Assembly (NCBI GenBank): GCA_019787685.1
Contig: JAHNUO010000011.1
Span: 682,001-746,000, forward strand
Direction of reading: 5' to 3'
Source of the DNA: Chiua virens
Lineage: Eukaryota; Basidiomycota; Agaricomycetes; Boletales; Boletaceae
DNA length: 64,000 bases
The translations under genes and the position numbers were made by a program. Each line of letters starts with the position of its first letter. The stretch's first letter is position 1. The notes beneath the pieces were generated by a model. It was not told the origin of the DNA, did not search any database, and saw only the letters and a program-made list of their open reading frames with translations. Shown piece by piece: positions 12,600 to 22,339 of this stretch.

Positions 12600-12977
12600 C
12601 ATACTCCAAAGTTATATGAAAGTACCTGATCTTTCTTTCATTGCTGTGAAATTAACATAGACTCAAAACCTGTCTATACTTTGATATCATCACTTGTCTC
12701 TTGCCAGTGCTTGAAGTATACTGTATGAATTTGATTAATACCAACCTTGATTGTTCAAAGATTGTGTAGTCACAAACATATCTCTAATAAGTCTCCCCTG
12801 GCTTTGTTGTCACTGCAGGACACAGGAATCCAAAGCCTTCCAAAAGAGCTTTGAATAGCACACATGCCCCACTCTGCTGTTTGTCGATATGAGAGCAATT
12901 CTTGGTTGAATGCCATGGCCTCCACAATTTGATCAGGAGTTCCTGCAACTCATTGTCCATCTTTCAATGGTGCATGG

Positions 12978-13408
12978 TGAAACAACCTAGAACAAATCTA
13001 GACTGTAAAGTGTAGTGGATGAAGTGAGAGGGGGTTCAGTCCAGATGAGAGGCGAAAACTCCAAGAGAACTTTGTTAGAGCTCTCTGGCTGTCATTCATG
13101 GGGTTTATATACTACATGGATATCGGAGTTCTAATCTGAGTATGAACTACGTAGATAAGCATAATGTATCCTATTGGATGATAAGGTGTGAACGAATATG
13201 AGTCATAGATAAGAGCATAGCCTTGCACTGCCGAGTATGAGTCAGTGATAAAGGAAATGAAGAGATAAGGGACATGTGTTGATGGATGCTGTGTTATTGT
13301 GGCAGCCAATCGGGTATAATCCTTTGGACAGCCTTGACATGAGGCGATAATCTTTAGAATCGATTGAAAGTTGGAGTTGAGAAGTGAGGAAAAGTTGGTA
13401 TCGTAACA
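12978..13408 (-). repeat. LTR family A, 3' LTR, 431 bp
   Basis: TG...CA boundaries (tgaaacaacct to cgtaaca). The last codons of pol (13354-13408) are encoded inside this LTR. Confidence 0.95.
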
Positions 13409-16400
13409 CTATCCCCCTTCTGTTGATCAAGCTCCGAATGATCTATTTCATAATTGAGACGATGGAGACTATCCTCATCTTCGTGTGAAGTTTTATCGTC
13501 ATAGGTTCGAAACATGGAATTGAATTTGGTTTGTGTGACTTTTAGTTTCCTTGGGGCATCTGGATGTGCTTCGTGGAAATCAGATATGAGATCCGGAGCA
13601 TTCTTTAAATTCTTTAATGGTTCCCAGGTTCTTTCGTCATCATCATAACCTTTCCAGTGTATAAGATATTCTAAGCGTCGTCCTTTCATTCGGGAATCGA
13701 CAATATATTCTGCTTCGAATTCTTCTTCTCGGTCATCTCCGATTACGATAGGTCGTGGTTTATAAACCGGTTGTTCGGGGAGATGTTCCTTATAGGGTTT
13801 GACCTGAGAAATATTTACGACTGGGTGTATTCGCATAGTGCGTGGGAGTCGAAGCTTTAGAGCATTCGGACCGTGCATAGAGATTATGTCATAGGGACCA
13901 ATCCATTTATCCGTGAATTTTGGATGTTGTTTTATTTTTAGATTCGCTGTAGAGAGCCAGACCTTATCTCCAATTGAATAGGAAGGGGGTTCTGATCTCG
14001 ATTTATCTGCGATATTTTTCATATTTTCCGTGGCTTTATCTATATTAGATTTGGTTTGCTCTAGGACTTCAGAGAAATCCGTAATGTAGTTTTGAGCAGC
14101 CGGGTTTTTCATGGATTGTGGCATAATTCCCATTCTAGGAACGTAGGAACGTGTGATTTCGAATGGTGAGAATTTAGTGGCAGTGTGTTTCTTGCTGTTG
14201 TATGAGAATTGTGCGAGTGGGAGCCAATCGGCCCATGTGTTATCTTTCTCAGCACAGAACATGCGAAGGTACTGTTGCACTTCTCGGTTCATTCGTTCCG
14301 ATTGTCCATCCGTTTGTGGGTGATGTGCGGTGCTTAATTTGGGTATTATTTTTAGCCCTGAGCATATATCTTTCATAAGTTGGGAAGCGAATTGTGGTCC
14401 TCTATCGGAAATGATGGTTTTAGGGAGGCCATGATGTTTCCATATGTGTGAGAGATATAATTTAGCGAGATCCATAGATGTACACGTTTTGTGACATGGG
14501 ATGAATTCGACTTCTTTAGAGAATCGATCTACGACTGTGAGAATGGAATCATAGGAGTGTGAAAGTGGGAGATCTGTGATGAAATCTGCTGAGATATCTT
14601 CCCATGGTAATGATGGTGTTTCTAAGGGTTGGAGAAGTCCTGCTGTTTTCTGATTAGAACCCTTGAATCGAGCGCATCTTTCACAGTGTGAGACATAGTT
14701 TTTGATTTCTTCGTTCATACGAGGCCAAATATAGGTTCGTGATAGAAGTTCTAGAGTTTTGTCATAACCAGGGTGTCCTGCTTCTGGTGTGTCATGAAAC
14801 ATGGTTATCGATTTGGTGCGTAATGCATCTGGAATGAAGATCCTATCCCCCTTTCTAAGGAAGGCGTCCTCGACTTTGTATCCGATGGAAAGTAGGTGTT
14901 TCATGGCATTAGGCGATAGTTTCATAGTTTCGTGTTGTACGTCAGATAAGAATTGATCACCATTGTATAGGAGAGTGACGGCTGATCTGATCTTAGATGG
15001 GTCCATGAGGAGGATTCCTTTATTGTCATCTTCGATTCCGATCATGTGATCTTCTCGTCTGCTTAAAGCGTCTGCTTTTCCCATAGTAACTCCAGCCTTG
15101 TGGTGCCAGGTGAAGTTAAAGCGTGAGAGATATTGGGCCCATCTCGCTTGTCTTCGATTAAGATCTTGGCGTGTCATAAACCACGTAAGGTTCTGGTGGT
15201 CATTCCATATTTCAAATTCATGTTTTGCACCCTCAAGATAGTGGCGCCATAGTTCGAGAGAGCGGATAACCGAAAGCATTTCTTTATCAGCTATAGGGTA
15301 GTTCCGTTCTTCTGGTGTCATGGAGTGGCTATTGTAAGCGACAGGGTGCCAGAGTCCTTCTTTTTCTAAAGATAGAACTGCTCCTGTAGCGAAATCCGAT
15401 GAATCGCATTCTAAGCGATATTTGGCATTCTGATCTGGATAAGCTAGGATAGGTGCTGTCGTAAAAGCCTTTTTAAGTATAGTGAATGCTTCGTCACAGG
15501 CGAAAGTCCATTCAAATTTTTGATCCTTTTTAGTAAGGTCATGTAGGGGTCGTGCTATTTTTCCATAATCTTTTATGAATCTGCGATAGAAGTTGGCAAG
15601 TCCGAGAAAACTTCTGATGTGTTTTACTGAGGTGGGAGTAGGCCATTCAGCGATTGCTTTGGTTTTCTCATTATCCATTTTTATTCCATCAGTTCCCACG
15701 ATCATTCCGAGGAAGTCTACTTCTTTTACGCGAAAGAAGCACTTTTCTGGTTTAATATAAAGATCATTTTCTTCGAGGCGTTTGAGTACTTCGAGCACGA
15801 TTTTGTCATGAGTTTCATAATCATCGGTGTCTGTAAAGATCATAAGGTCATCGATGTAGACGACAACGACACCATTCATATCAGCAAAGATTTCGTTCAT
15901 CATAGTTTGAAACGTTGCTGGTGAGTTGCATAATCCAAAGTACATGACGATGGGTTCAAAAGAACCTCGGTGGCAGACGAAAGCTGCTTTCCATTCATCG
16001 CCTTCTTTGATGCGTACGTTATTGTATCCCCATCGGAGATCCATTTTTGTGAGAAGTTTGGCGTCTTTTAATTTATCCACAAGCTGCGAAATGAGCGGCA
16101 AGGGGTAGTTATTCTTAATCGTATGTTCGTTTATGTAACGGTAATCTTGGACCATACGTTTCTTTCCATCTTTCTTTGGAACAAAGAAGACTGGAGATGT
16201 TTGTTCGGATTTAGAGGGTCTGATGTAACCTTTCTTTAATTGGTCATCAATAAATGCAGAGACCTCCTCTTGTTCTGTGACAGAGAGGGGTATTAAGCGA
16301 CCCTTCTTGGGAATGAACGATTCTTTTAGGTCAATGTGGTGATCCCATGGTTTGCGTAATGGTATCCTTTCAGATTCCGTTTTTCCAAATACTTTAGCAT

Positions 16401-17211
16401 ATTTCATATATTCTCGTGGGACCATCTCTTCAAGAGTGCGTTCCTTAGGAGGAGAAGGTGAAGTTTCCATGTTTGCGGTAAAAATTCGTGATTCTGCAAT
16501 AGAATTTGCATATCTAAGTTCTTCTGCGATAACGGAATCCAAGAAGTCGTCTTCTTCTTGAGAATGACATGATTCGGGGCATCTCCGCATTATAACCGAT
16601 CCTGTGGACCAATCAATATGAGGGTTGTGGTGCTTTAACCATGTATATCCGAGGATAAGGTCGTTCTTTCCAAGGTTGGTAATTTCGGCATCCACTATTT
16701 CCCTGTGTCCTTTGTAATCGATAAGGATCTGTGCTGCGTGAGTAATAGAACCCGCTTGATTCTTGGTTCCATCGACATTAAAGACTTGTATAGCATGTGG
16801 TAGCGCGTGTGTGGGAAGTTTATGCTTTGCGACGTAATCCTCATGTATGAAGATCGCATTAGCTCCACTATCAAGAAGCGCTTTTGCTCCAACGTAACCA
16901 ATTTGGTTTACTGGGGATACCAAAATTGGTAAAACAATTTCTTTTTCTACCGATGTAGATCTAATGAAAGACCCATCGGGGATTTGTTTTGGGACAGAAT
17001 TAAGCACGGAACTATCGTGTCCGCCGCGCTCCGCAGAGACGCTGTCAACGCTTTCGTTTTCTGTTGTTTTTGGTGATTTAGGTAGTTTATCCTCTTGCCG
17101 GGGAGGTGTTTCGGAATAAGCGAAATCGAACTTTAAAGAAATAGAGTTTTCATATGATTTAGGAAGGGTTGTGCGAATGTGAGATCCCAGTTTACTCAGT
17201 TCGCCTTGCCT
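13354..17211 (-). CDS. pol: Pol polyprotein: protease, RT, RNase H, integrase, chromodomain
   Basis: Open frame of at least 1217 codons that extends upstream in the same frame to overlap the end of gag. No ATG is needed if it is made by a -1 frameshift at 17211-17217. Aspartic protease LLDSGANAIFI; reverse transcriptase with KKGYIRPSKSEQTSPVFFV, the LTKMDLRWGYNNVRI block and the active site VVVYIDDLMIF; RNase H LECDSSDFATGAVLSL; integrase with an HHCC zinc finger (H-x4-H...CERCARF) and D-D-E catalytic core (DFITDLPLS, IISDRGPQFAS, HPQTDGQSERMNRE). Near the C-terminus a chromodomain (EYLIHWKGYDDDERTWEP) marks a chromovirus, which targets integration to modified chromatin. The last 18 residues lie in the 3' LTR and the frame crosses the polypurine tract. 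It appears intact. Confidence 0.95.
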   Translation of the reverse strand, partial: RQGELSKLGSHIRTTLPKSYENSISLKFDFAYSETPPRQEDKLPKSPKTTENESVDSVSAERGGHDSSVLNSVPKQIPDGSFIRSTSVEKEIVLPILVSPVNQIGYVGAKALLDSGANAIFIHEDYVAKHKLPTHALPHAIQVFNVDGTKNQAGSITHAAQILIDYKGHREIVDAEITNLGKNDLILGYTWLKHHNPHIDWSTGSVIMRRCPESCHSQEEDDFLDSVIAEELRYANSIAESRIFTANMETSPSPPKERTLEEMVPREYMKYAKVFGKTESERIPLRKPWDHHIDLKESFIPKKGRLIPLSVTEQEEVSAFIDDQLKKGYIRPSKSEQTSPVFFVPKKDGKKRMVQDYRYINEHTIKNNYPLPLISQLVDKLKDAKLLTKMDLRWGYNNVRIKEGDEWKAAFVCHRGSFEPIVMYFGLCNSPATFQTMMNEIFADMNGVVVVYIDDLMIFTDTDDYETHDKIVLEVLKRLEENDLYIKPEKCFFRVKEVDFLGMIVGTDGIKMDNEKTKAIAEWPTPTSVKHIRSFLGLANFYRRFIKDYGKIARPLHDLTKKDQKFEWTFACDEAFTILKKAFTTAPILAYPDQNAKYRLECDSSDFATGAVLSLEKEGLWHPVAYNSHSMTPEERNYPIADKEMLSVIRSLELWRHYLEGAKHEFEIWNDHQNLTWFMTRQDLNRRQARWAQYLSRFNFTWHHKAGVTMGKADALSRREDHMIGIEDDNKGILLMDPSKIRSAVTLLYNGDQFLSDVQHETMKLSPNAMKHLLSIGYKVEDAFLRKGDRIFIPDALRTKSITMFHDTPEAGHPGYDKTLELLSRTYIWPRMNEEIKNYVSHCERCARFKGSNQKTAGLLQPLETPSLPWEDISADFITDLPLSHSYDSILTVVDRFSKEVEFIPCHKTCTSMDLAKLYLSHIWKHHGLPKTIISDRGPQFASQLMKDICSGLKIIPKLSTAHHPQTDGQSERMNREVQQYLRMFCAEKDNTWADWLPLAQFSYNSKKHTATKFSPFEITRSYVPRMGIMPQSMKNPAAQNYITDFSEVLEQTKSNIDKATENMKNIADKSRSEPPSYSIGDKVWLSTANLKIKQHPKFTDKWIGPYDIISMHGPNALKLRLPRTMRIHPVVNISQVKPYKEHLPEQPVYKPRPIVIGDDREEEFEAEYIVDSRMKGRRLEYLIHWKGYDDDERTWEPLKNLKNAPDLISDFHEAHPDAPRKLKVTQTKFNSMFRTYDDKTSHEDEDSLHRLNYEIDHSELDQQKGDSVTIPTFPHFSTPTFNRF
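13409..13421 (-). other. Polypurine tract
   Basis: Minus-strand agaagggggatag immediately upstream of the 3' LTR, the expected plus-strand DNA primer. It is also translated as part of pol (QKGDS). Confidence 0.85.
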
Positions 17212-18368
17212 TTTCCCTTCTTTTCGGTTTCGTACTTGTCATAATAGTATGCCTGAACTTCTTCAGGAGTCATTCCGCGGATGGCCGCAAAGGGGTCCTT
17301 GTCCGGGACTGAAGAAGTGGAAGCCTTAGGGGTTTCCTTTTGAGATGTGGATCTCGCTTTTCGAGTTTTGCCACATGAGGCCTTGTGGTTGCCGGCATAG
17401 TATTTGCATTCCGGACATTGTACCTTGGGTTTAGGGCAATCCCTAGGATAGTGACCCTTTTCTCCGCAATTGAAGCATTTGTTGTTGGGGTTGGCCTTTT
17501 TCTGACCAAATGCCCTTACTTCTTTGCCGGTAAACCAGCCATCTTCGTCTTGTTCGTAGGTCACAGCCCCTATGTCCATTGCATTGGGGTCCTTTTGTTT
17601 CCAATTCCTTTCTCCTCGGACATAGTTGATTGACTCGAAGGAGTTACCTGCCGTGCGAATTGCAGCGAGGTATTTGGTTACCACTTGATTGCGGTCGGAA
17701 ATGTAGGCGGGGTGTGCCGAGTTGGTGTATATCGGATCATTCGGATCTTGCCGTTGTCCGTCCTTGAAGATTTGGAATATTATACTTCTGGCCGTGTTGG
17801 TTTCCAGAAGCCTTATGGCGTGTGTGGGATCGATCTGGGCTTGCTGCCACAGATTTTCCCATCGGACTATGAAGTCTTCGACCCTCATGTTACCCTGTTT
17901 CAGGTTTTCCAATTGGGTACGAGCCCAGTCCACTTTATTGTTTTGTCGGAACATTCCTTCTATGTCCACGACTAGTTGCGCCCATGTGAGTTTAGAACCT
18001 TGAGCTAGTCTTGTCTCGGCGAATTGCGAGCTTTTTGCTCCTTTGAGGCGTGAGAGTACAGCGAGTACTGCATGATGTGAATCAGGAGCGATAGCCCTCT
18101 GATTGATGTCGAGCCATCCTTTCATCTTTGCCCACCATTCTTCGAATTTGGTTTGATCTCCGTCATAGAGACCAGGGTCTGCGAATATTTCGACTTTTGA
18201 TGAGGTGGCCGCTGGTGCTATTGCTCCAGCGTTGATTTTGTTTTCTAACGTGGCAACTACATTCGTCAATTCTTGGACCAGCCAAGCCGATGCCGTGAGA
18301 CGATCCCCATCGTTCAACGATTGGTTGTTCAGATCTTTGAGGGCGGTGGCGTAGGTGTATCCTGACAT
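17196..18368 (-). CDS. gag: Gag polyprotein (capsid and nucleocapsid)
   Basis: About 390 residues. The frame is open slightly upstream, but the first ATG (18368) is chosen because it lies 2 nt after the stop of the preceding 81-aa ORF, suggesting stop-restart translation. A retrotransposon capsid region occupies residues about 50-240 (FEEWWAKMKGWLDINQ, NLKQGNMRVEDFIVRWENLW). It is followed by a CCHC zinc knuckle (CFNCGEKGHYPRDC) and a second cysteine cluster (CPECKYYAGNHKASC). The C-terminal tail is lysine-rich, KGKGKAN. Gag would form the cytoplasmic particle in which reverse transcription occurs. Pol is joined by a -1 shift near the end. Confidence 0.9.
   Translation of the reverse strand: MSGYTYATALKDLNNQSLNDGDRLTASAWLVQELTNVVATLENKINAGAIAPAATSSKVEIFADPGLYDGDQTKFEEWWAKMKGWLDINQRAIAPDSHHAVLAVLSRLKGAKSSQFAETRLAQGSKLTWAQLVVDIEGMFRQNNKVDWARTQLENLKQGNMRVEDFIVRWENLWQQAQIDPTHAIRLLETNTARSIIFQIFKDGQRQDPNDPIYTNSAHPAYISDRNQVVTKYLAAIRTAGNSFESINYVRGERNWKQKDPNAMDIGAVTYEQDEDGWFTGKEVRAFGQKKANPNNKCFNCGEKGHYPRDCPKPKVQCPECKYYAGNHKASCGKTRKARSTSQKETPKASTSSVPDKDPFAAIRGMTPEEVQAYYYDKYETEKKGKGKAN
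17211..17217 (-). promoter_or_regulatory. Candidate -1 ribosomal frameshift heptamer GGGAAAA
   Basis: On the minus strand the gag codons are AAG GGA AAA, giving G GGA AAA, a perfect X XXY YYZ heptamer in the correct phase. It lies 12 nt upstream of the gag stop (17196-17198). A -1 slip leads directly into the open pol frame. No downstream pseudoknot was checked. Confidence 0.65.
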
Positions 18369-18370
18369 AT

Positions 18371-18616
18371 TTACCAAGCGTCAGTTGCAGGTTCAGGTGC
18401 TCCCCAAGCGTTAGCGGTGGCTGTTCCGTATTCTTCGTAGGGTGAGAAAAGACCAAAAGTAACTGCGAAAGGGTAGTCTCGTCGTTTGATTGAGACGTAA
18501 ATTGGGTGTTGTGATTCTTGTACCTTGTTTGTAAGGTAGAATGCGATGTATGAAAAGAGAAAGGTGACTAAGGTGCAAGCGGCGATAAAGACGATTGCGA
18601 CGAGTTCCCAAGACAT
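18371..18616 (-). CDS. 81-aa single-pass membrane protein encoded before gag
   Basis: Starts MSWELVAIVFIAACTLV with a hydrophobic segment over residues about 6-30, then a 50-residue tail containing IKRRDYPF and FGLFSPYEEYG. Its ATG is the first AUG downstream of the predicted transcript start, more than 900 nt away, so scanning ribosomes would initiate here. The stop codon is 2 nt before the gag ATG. The ORF is preserved in the decayed copy at 3911-4156. No similarity to a family I know. It could be an envelope-like, viroporin-like or particle-anchoring protein, but none of these is shown. Extra membrane ORFs before gag are not part of the standard Ty3/chromovirus plan. Confidence 0.7.
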   Translation of the reverse strand: MSWELVAIVFIAACTLVTFLFSYIAFYLTNKVQESQHPIYVSIKRRDYPFAVTFGLFSPYEEYGTATANAWGAPEPATDAW

Positions 18617-18632
18617 AAAATTGATTTGCTAT

Positions 18633-19226
18633 TTAAAGGTAGCGAGAAGGGATCCTAAGAGTATTTCTAGGACGTAAGGATGGGAATTCTCGATTATCGT
18701 ACTGTGAGTACGGGCGGATGCGAGACGGTACTTGGTTAGCTTTGTAGCGTCTAAGTATCCTTTTTCTCTCTAGCTCTGTGCGAGCGTTTCTTCTTTCAAT
18801 CTCTCGAGGTGGGAGCCAATCGTTAGGGTCTCCTAGACTTTCCTCAGAAGGCTCTCGTAATGGAGCAGGTGGGAATGGGGACGGTTCTCTTTCGGGAATG
18901 GGAGCGGGGAAGTATTCCCGTTTAATCTCTGGTTCCTCTGTTGGATACCGTAACTCCGGGCTGTCAGACCGGGTTGACTCTCTGGTGGTTGAGTAGTCTG
19001 GGAGCGATGAATCGTCTCCTAAAAAGTGGCCTAATAAGGCGTGAAAGATCTCTGTGTCGGTGCGGTCCTCGGGATCTAAATCCTCTAAGGCGACGACTTC
19101 TGCAAGGTAGGCGGCGTCGAAGACGTAGGGTTCGTCAACGAGGTCAGGGAAAGCTTCCTGAGCGGCGGCGATAGCAGAGAGAGGGAGGTTGGACACTATT
19201 TTTTGTGGTCTCAGTAAAGAGGACAA
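18633..19226 (-). CDS. ORF1: AUG-less 197-codon ORF in the chromovirus leader
   Basis: Open frame bounded upstream by TGA near 19236. It contains no ATG, and none occurs in any frame from 19528 to 18617. Translation, if it occurs, must begin at a near-cognate codon (TTG or CTG near its 5' end) or after splicing; a GTAAGT donor-like site lies at 19330-19325. The product would be acidic in its first half (VALEDLDPEDRTDTEIFHALL) and arginine-rich at its end (RIRPYSQYDNREFPSLRPRN). The counterpart in copy 1 conserves these blocks while diverging elsewhere. Unknown function. Confidence 0.55.
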   Translation of the reverse strand: MSSLLRPQKIVSNLPLSAIAAAQEAFPDLVDEPYVFDAAYLAEVVALEDLDPEDRTDTEIFHALLGHFLGDDSSLPDYSTTRESTRSDSPELRYPTEEPEIKREYFPAPIPEREPSPFPPAPLREPSEESLGDPNDWLPPREIERRNARTELERKRILRRYKANQVPSRIRPYSQYDNREFPSLRPRNTLRIPSRYL

Positions 19227-19416
19227 TGAGCGTCAAAGGGTGCGCTATCGACTTCTGCGCTATGTGGACCTTTGGTCTCGAGCGGCTTCTGAAGAGGATA
19301 TAATCTTCCGTTCAAAGGGTTGCGACTTACTCTGTGCGCTTGTTCCTCTTGTTTAGTGGTAAGACGGCTACGACGAGGTCGAGGGACTTGACAGTAGTTT
19401 CGACGGCGAAGAAAGC

Positions 19417-19427
19417 AACAAAGTTCT
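19417..19427 (-). other. Self-primer PBS
   Basis: Plus-strand aacaaagttct, 2 nt inside the 5' LTR. It pairs perfectly over 11 nt with 19518-19528, the predicted start of the RNA about 30 nt after the TATA box. This is the Tf1/sushi self-priming design, with no tRNA needed. Confidence 0.8.
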
Positions 19428-19429
19428 AA

Positions 19430-19860
19430 TGAAACAACCTAGAACAAATCTAGACTGTAAAGTGTAGTGGATGAAGTGAGAGGGGGTTCAGTCCAGATGA
19501 GAGGCGAAAACTCCAAGAGAACTTTGTTAGAGTTCTCTGGCTGTCATTCATGGGGTTTATATACTACATGGATATCGGAGTTCTAATCTGAGTATGAACT
19601 ACGTAGATAAGCATAATGTATCCTATTGGATGATAAGGTGTGAACGAATATGAGTCATAGATAAGAGCATAGCCTTGCACTGCCGAGTATGAGTCAGTGA
19701 TAAAGGAAATGAAGAGATAAGGGACATGTGTTGATGGATGCTGTGTTATTGTGGCAGCCAATCGGGTATGATCCTTTGGACAGCCTTGACATGAGGCGAT
19801 AATCTTTAGAATCGATTGAAAGTTGGAGTTGAGAAGTGAGGAAAAGTTGGTATCGTAACA
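19430..19860 (-). repeat. LTR family A, 5' LTR, 431 bp
   Basis: Same ends and length as the 3' LTR. On the minus strand it contains tatataaa about 30 nt upstream of AACAAAGTTCT, the likely promoter and transcript start. Confidence 0.95.
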
Positions 19861-20158
19861 CATGGATGTGACCTCTGATTTATGTAGCACCCCTAGAAAA
19901 TGCTGTGTCTGCAACAATATAATAGCCTTCTGGTGTTCTGCTATGAAGAACCTCATAGATTGGTTGTGTGACACAAGAATCATGCCAGCTCCCTGGTGCA
20001 TTTGTCCTTGCAGCAATAACAACTCCTGACATAGGATTTGAGCACATTGATTCTAAGTCTCACTCAGATCTGAGTCCAAATCAAGAATTACCTTTAGATG
20101 AGAAAACAAGCACAGAATTGATGAAGTGCTCTGAGAGCCAACCATTAAAGGTTGCATT

Positions 20159-20580
20159 TGAAACAACCTAGAACAACCTAGACTGTTAAAGTGGTAGTGG
20201 TTGATGAAGAGGGGGTTCAGTCCAGTGAAGAGGCAAGAACTCCAAGAGAATTTGTTAGAGCTCTCTGGCTTTGATTCATGGGGTTTATATACTACATGTA
20301 TGTCGGACTTCTAATCTGAGTATAAACTACATAGATAAGCATAGTGTATCCTATTGGATGATAACGTGTGAATAGATATGAGTCATAGATAAGAGTATAG
20401 CCTTGCACTGCTGTGATGAGTCAGTGATAAGGGAAATGAATAGATAGAAGTGTAAGTGTGTGATATTGTGGCGGCCAATAGGGTATGATCCTTTGGACAG
20501 CCTTGACATGAGGTGTTATTCTTAGAAAAAATTGAAAGTACATATAATCCATTAAGGGTTGAAATGTCGAGATTGTAACA
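20159..20580 (-). repeat. Solo LTR, family A, 422 bp
   Basis: tgaaacaacct...gattgtaaca flanked by perfect 5-bp duplications gcatt (20154-20158 and 20581-20585). It splits the DDE_Tnp_4 pseudogene between codons for DIENA and TFNGW. Confidence 0.95.
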
Positions 20581-20715
20581 GCATTCTCAATGTCAGTGTC
20601 ATCAGAGGTCTGCACTGGAAGCTTCAAGCCATCAATGCTTTCAAATGCACCACCAACTTGCTGAGAATGACATTGGACAACAAGATCCAAAAGAGCTTCA
20701 AATTCATCAGCTTTG

Positions 20716-20977
20716 TATGGAAAGCAGGACAACTGTGCTCCCAAAAAAGTAATTCTTGGGCCAAGGGCTTTTCTCTGAAGTCACTTTGAATTAGAAAATA
20801 ATTTCTTGTTTTCGATGCCCATTGACTGAGGGGAATTTTACCTAGGCTCTCTGGATTAAGAAAAACTTTCCAATGCCCATCAACCAGAGACTTTAACCAT
20901 ATGAACTCAGTTTTTTGTGGTCATGTGACCTTTTATTATATATCCCAAAAAACACTCCCAAGCACATATACTGTTAC
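20716..20977. repeat. Left terminal inverted repeat of element X
   Basis: Matches, in inverted orientation, 34294-34205 followed by 27339-27135. Shared landmarks are gctcccaaaaaagtaattct, the agtcactttgaatt block, a run of cttaatc/gattaag and the ggtcatgtgacc palindrome. The left copy lacks about 45 bp present in the right copy. Confidence 0.75.
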
Positions 20978-22339
20978 AAAACTACTGAGCGGTGTATTCA
21001 ATGTACAGTGCTGAGATACAATTGCAAGTGATCAGATGTACCTTAGGCTCCCCCAGTGCCTTTCTCAAATGGCTCCAAATTGAAGCCTGGCCATTTGCAG
21101 AACTTGTTACATACATATATGTTGCTCCAAATTTCCATTCCCAAACAAAGCTCATCCCTGGTTAACATTGCTAGACTGTTGTTAGTGAAAAATTTCATGC
21201 CAAGCTGTTGGCACATACAGGTGAGTTAGGATTTGAGGGTCAGAAAGAACTCTTGTGCTGCCTACATCAGAATGTTAGCAATGCGGAATTGATACTATAA
21301 CAATGTCACATACCTTGGTAATCCAAAATATATACCTGGCCACCTGTGGTTGTGTACTGTACATGTTGGGTGAATGCAAGAAACTTGGCAGTTGTTAGAG
21401 ACTGTGCGACTCAGAGGTTGCCAACTCCAGATCTCTGGAGTTATAGCATCGGATGGGACTTGGCTTCACTGTATGTGGTGCACCCTTGTCACAGTCTGTC
21501 CCTGTATTTTGGATGTGTGGAGAACAGAGGTAGATGTAAGACTCAACACATAAAGTGGAATTGAGCAGAGTAAAGACCATCAAGGTCTTCTTGGAGTGTT
21601 TGGAGTGAGTCATCTAAATAAACTAATATTCAGACTGAAGTTACAATTGAGTAACTACAGTTTATATACTCAGAGGAAACATAATGATTAGTCATGGAGT
21701 AAGGAGATGAATAATATGGAGAAACAGAGAATGACTAATTCTGAGTAAGACAGGAGATCAGGAAACCAGATAACTGGAGGTAAGTCGGGTACTGAGGAAG
21801 CCAGAGCTGTGCTTGTAAGTGAGACATAGGTTATGTACTAAAATAAAAAGGGAAACATATATACATAATGGAAGTCTAGGGTCATGGAGTTGCATCCTGA
21901 GGGAGATTGACCCAGAGTTCATGTCTAAGAGTGTTGGAGTTATATCTGTTAGAGTAGAATCATTCCCACACTGCTTACCTAGTACAGTACTGTAGTATTA
22001 TCTCGTAGCATAGATTTTCATCTTTGTCTGTTATCACGAATAACACCTGCTACCTTGTCATGATGGGCTGTGCGAGCATGCTGTTGACCAATGGGCCATG
22101 TTGACAGGTGTTGCAAATGTTTCTGTTGGCCGACAGGCCATGTCGCAGGGACTATGTTTCATTCCTTGGATCTGGAGTAGGTGCTCCAACCTGCATACAT
22201 TCACCTTTTCACCACCACTTTGCTTCACTTTCATTTCCAACCCACATACATCCATATTCCGACTCTCTTTGATTGATAATCAATACTCACACAGAAATCC
22301 ATTGCTATCACCCATCATGTTGATGATCCTCAACACCAC

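Larger units (their letters stand above)
12978..19860 (-). mobile_element. Full-length Ty3 chromovirus, family A, recent insertion
   Basis: 6883-bp LTR retrotransposon with 431-bp LTRs at 12978-13408 and 19430-19860 and a perfect 5-bp target duplication catgg (12973-12977 and 19861-19865). In minus-strand order: 5' LTR, self-primer PBS, an AUG-free leader with an AUG-less ORF, an 81-aa membrane ORF, gag, a -1 slippery site, pol with C-terminal chromodomain, polypurine tract, 3' LTR. The two LTRs differ at only two positions that I can find (agctc/agttc and gtataatcc/gtatgatcc), so the insertion is young. All ORFs are open, and the copy may still be mobile. It lies inside the DDE_Tnp_4 pseudogene between codons for HIH and APLKDG. 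Confidence 0.95.
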
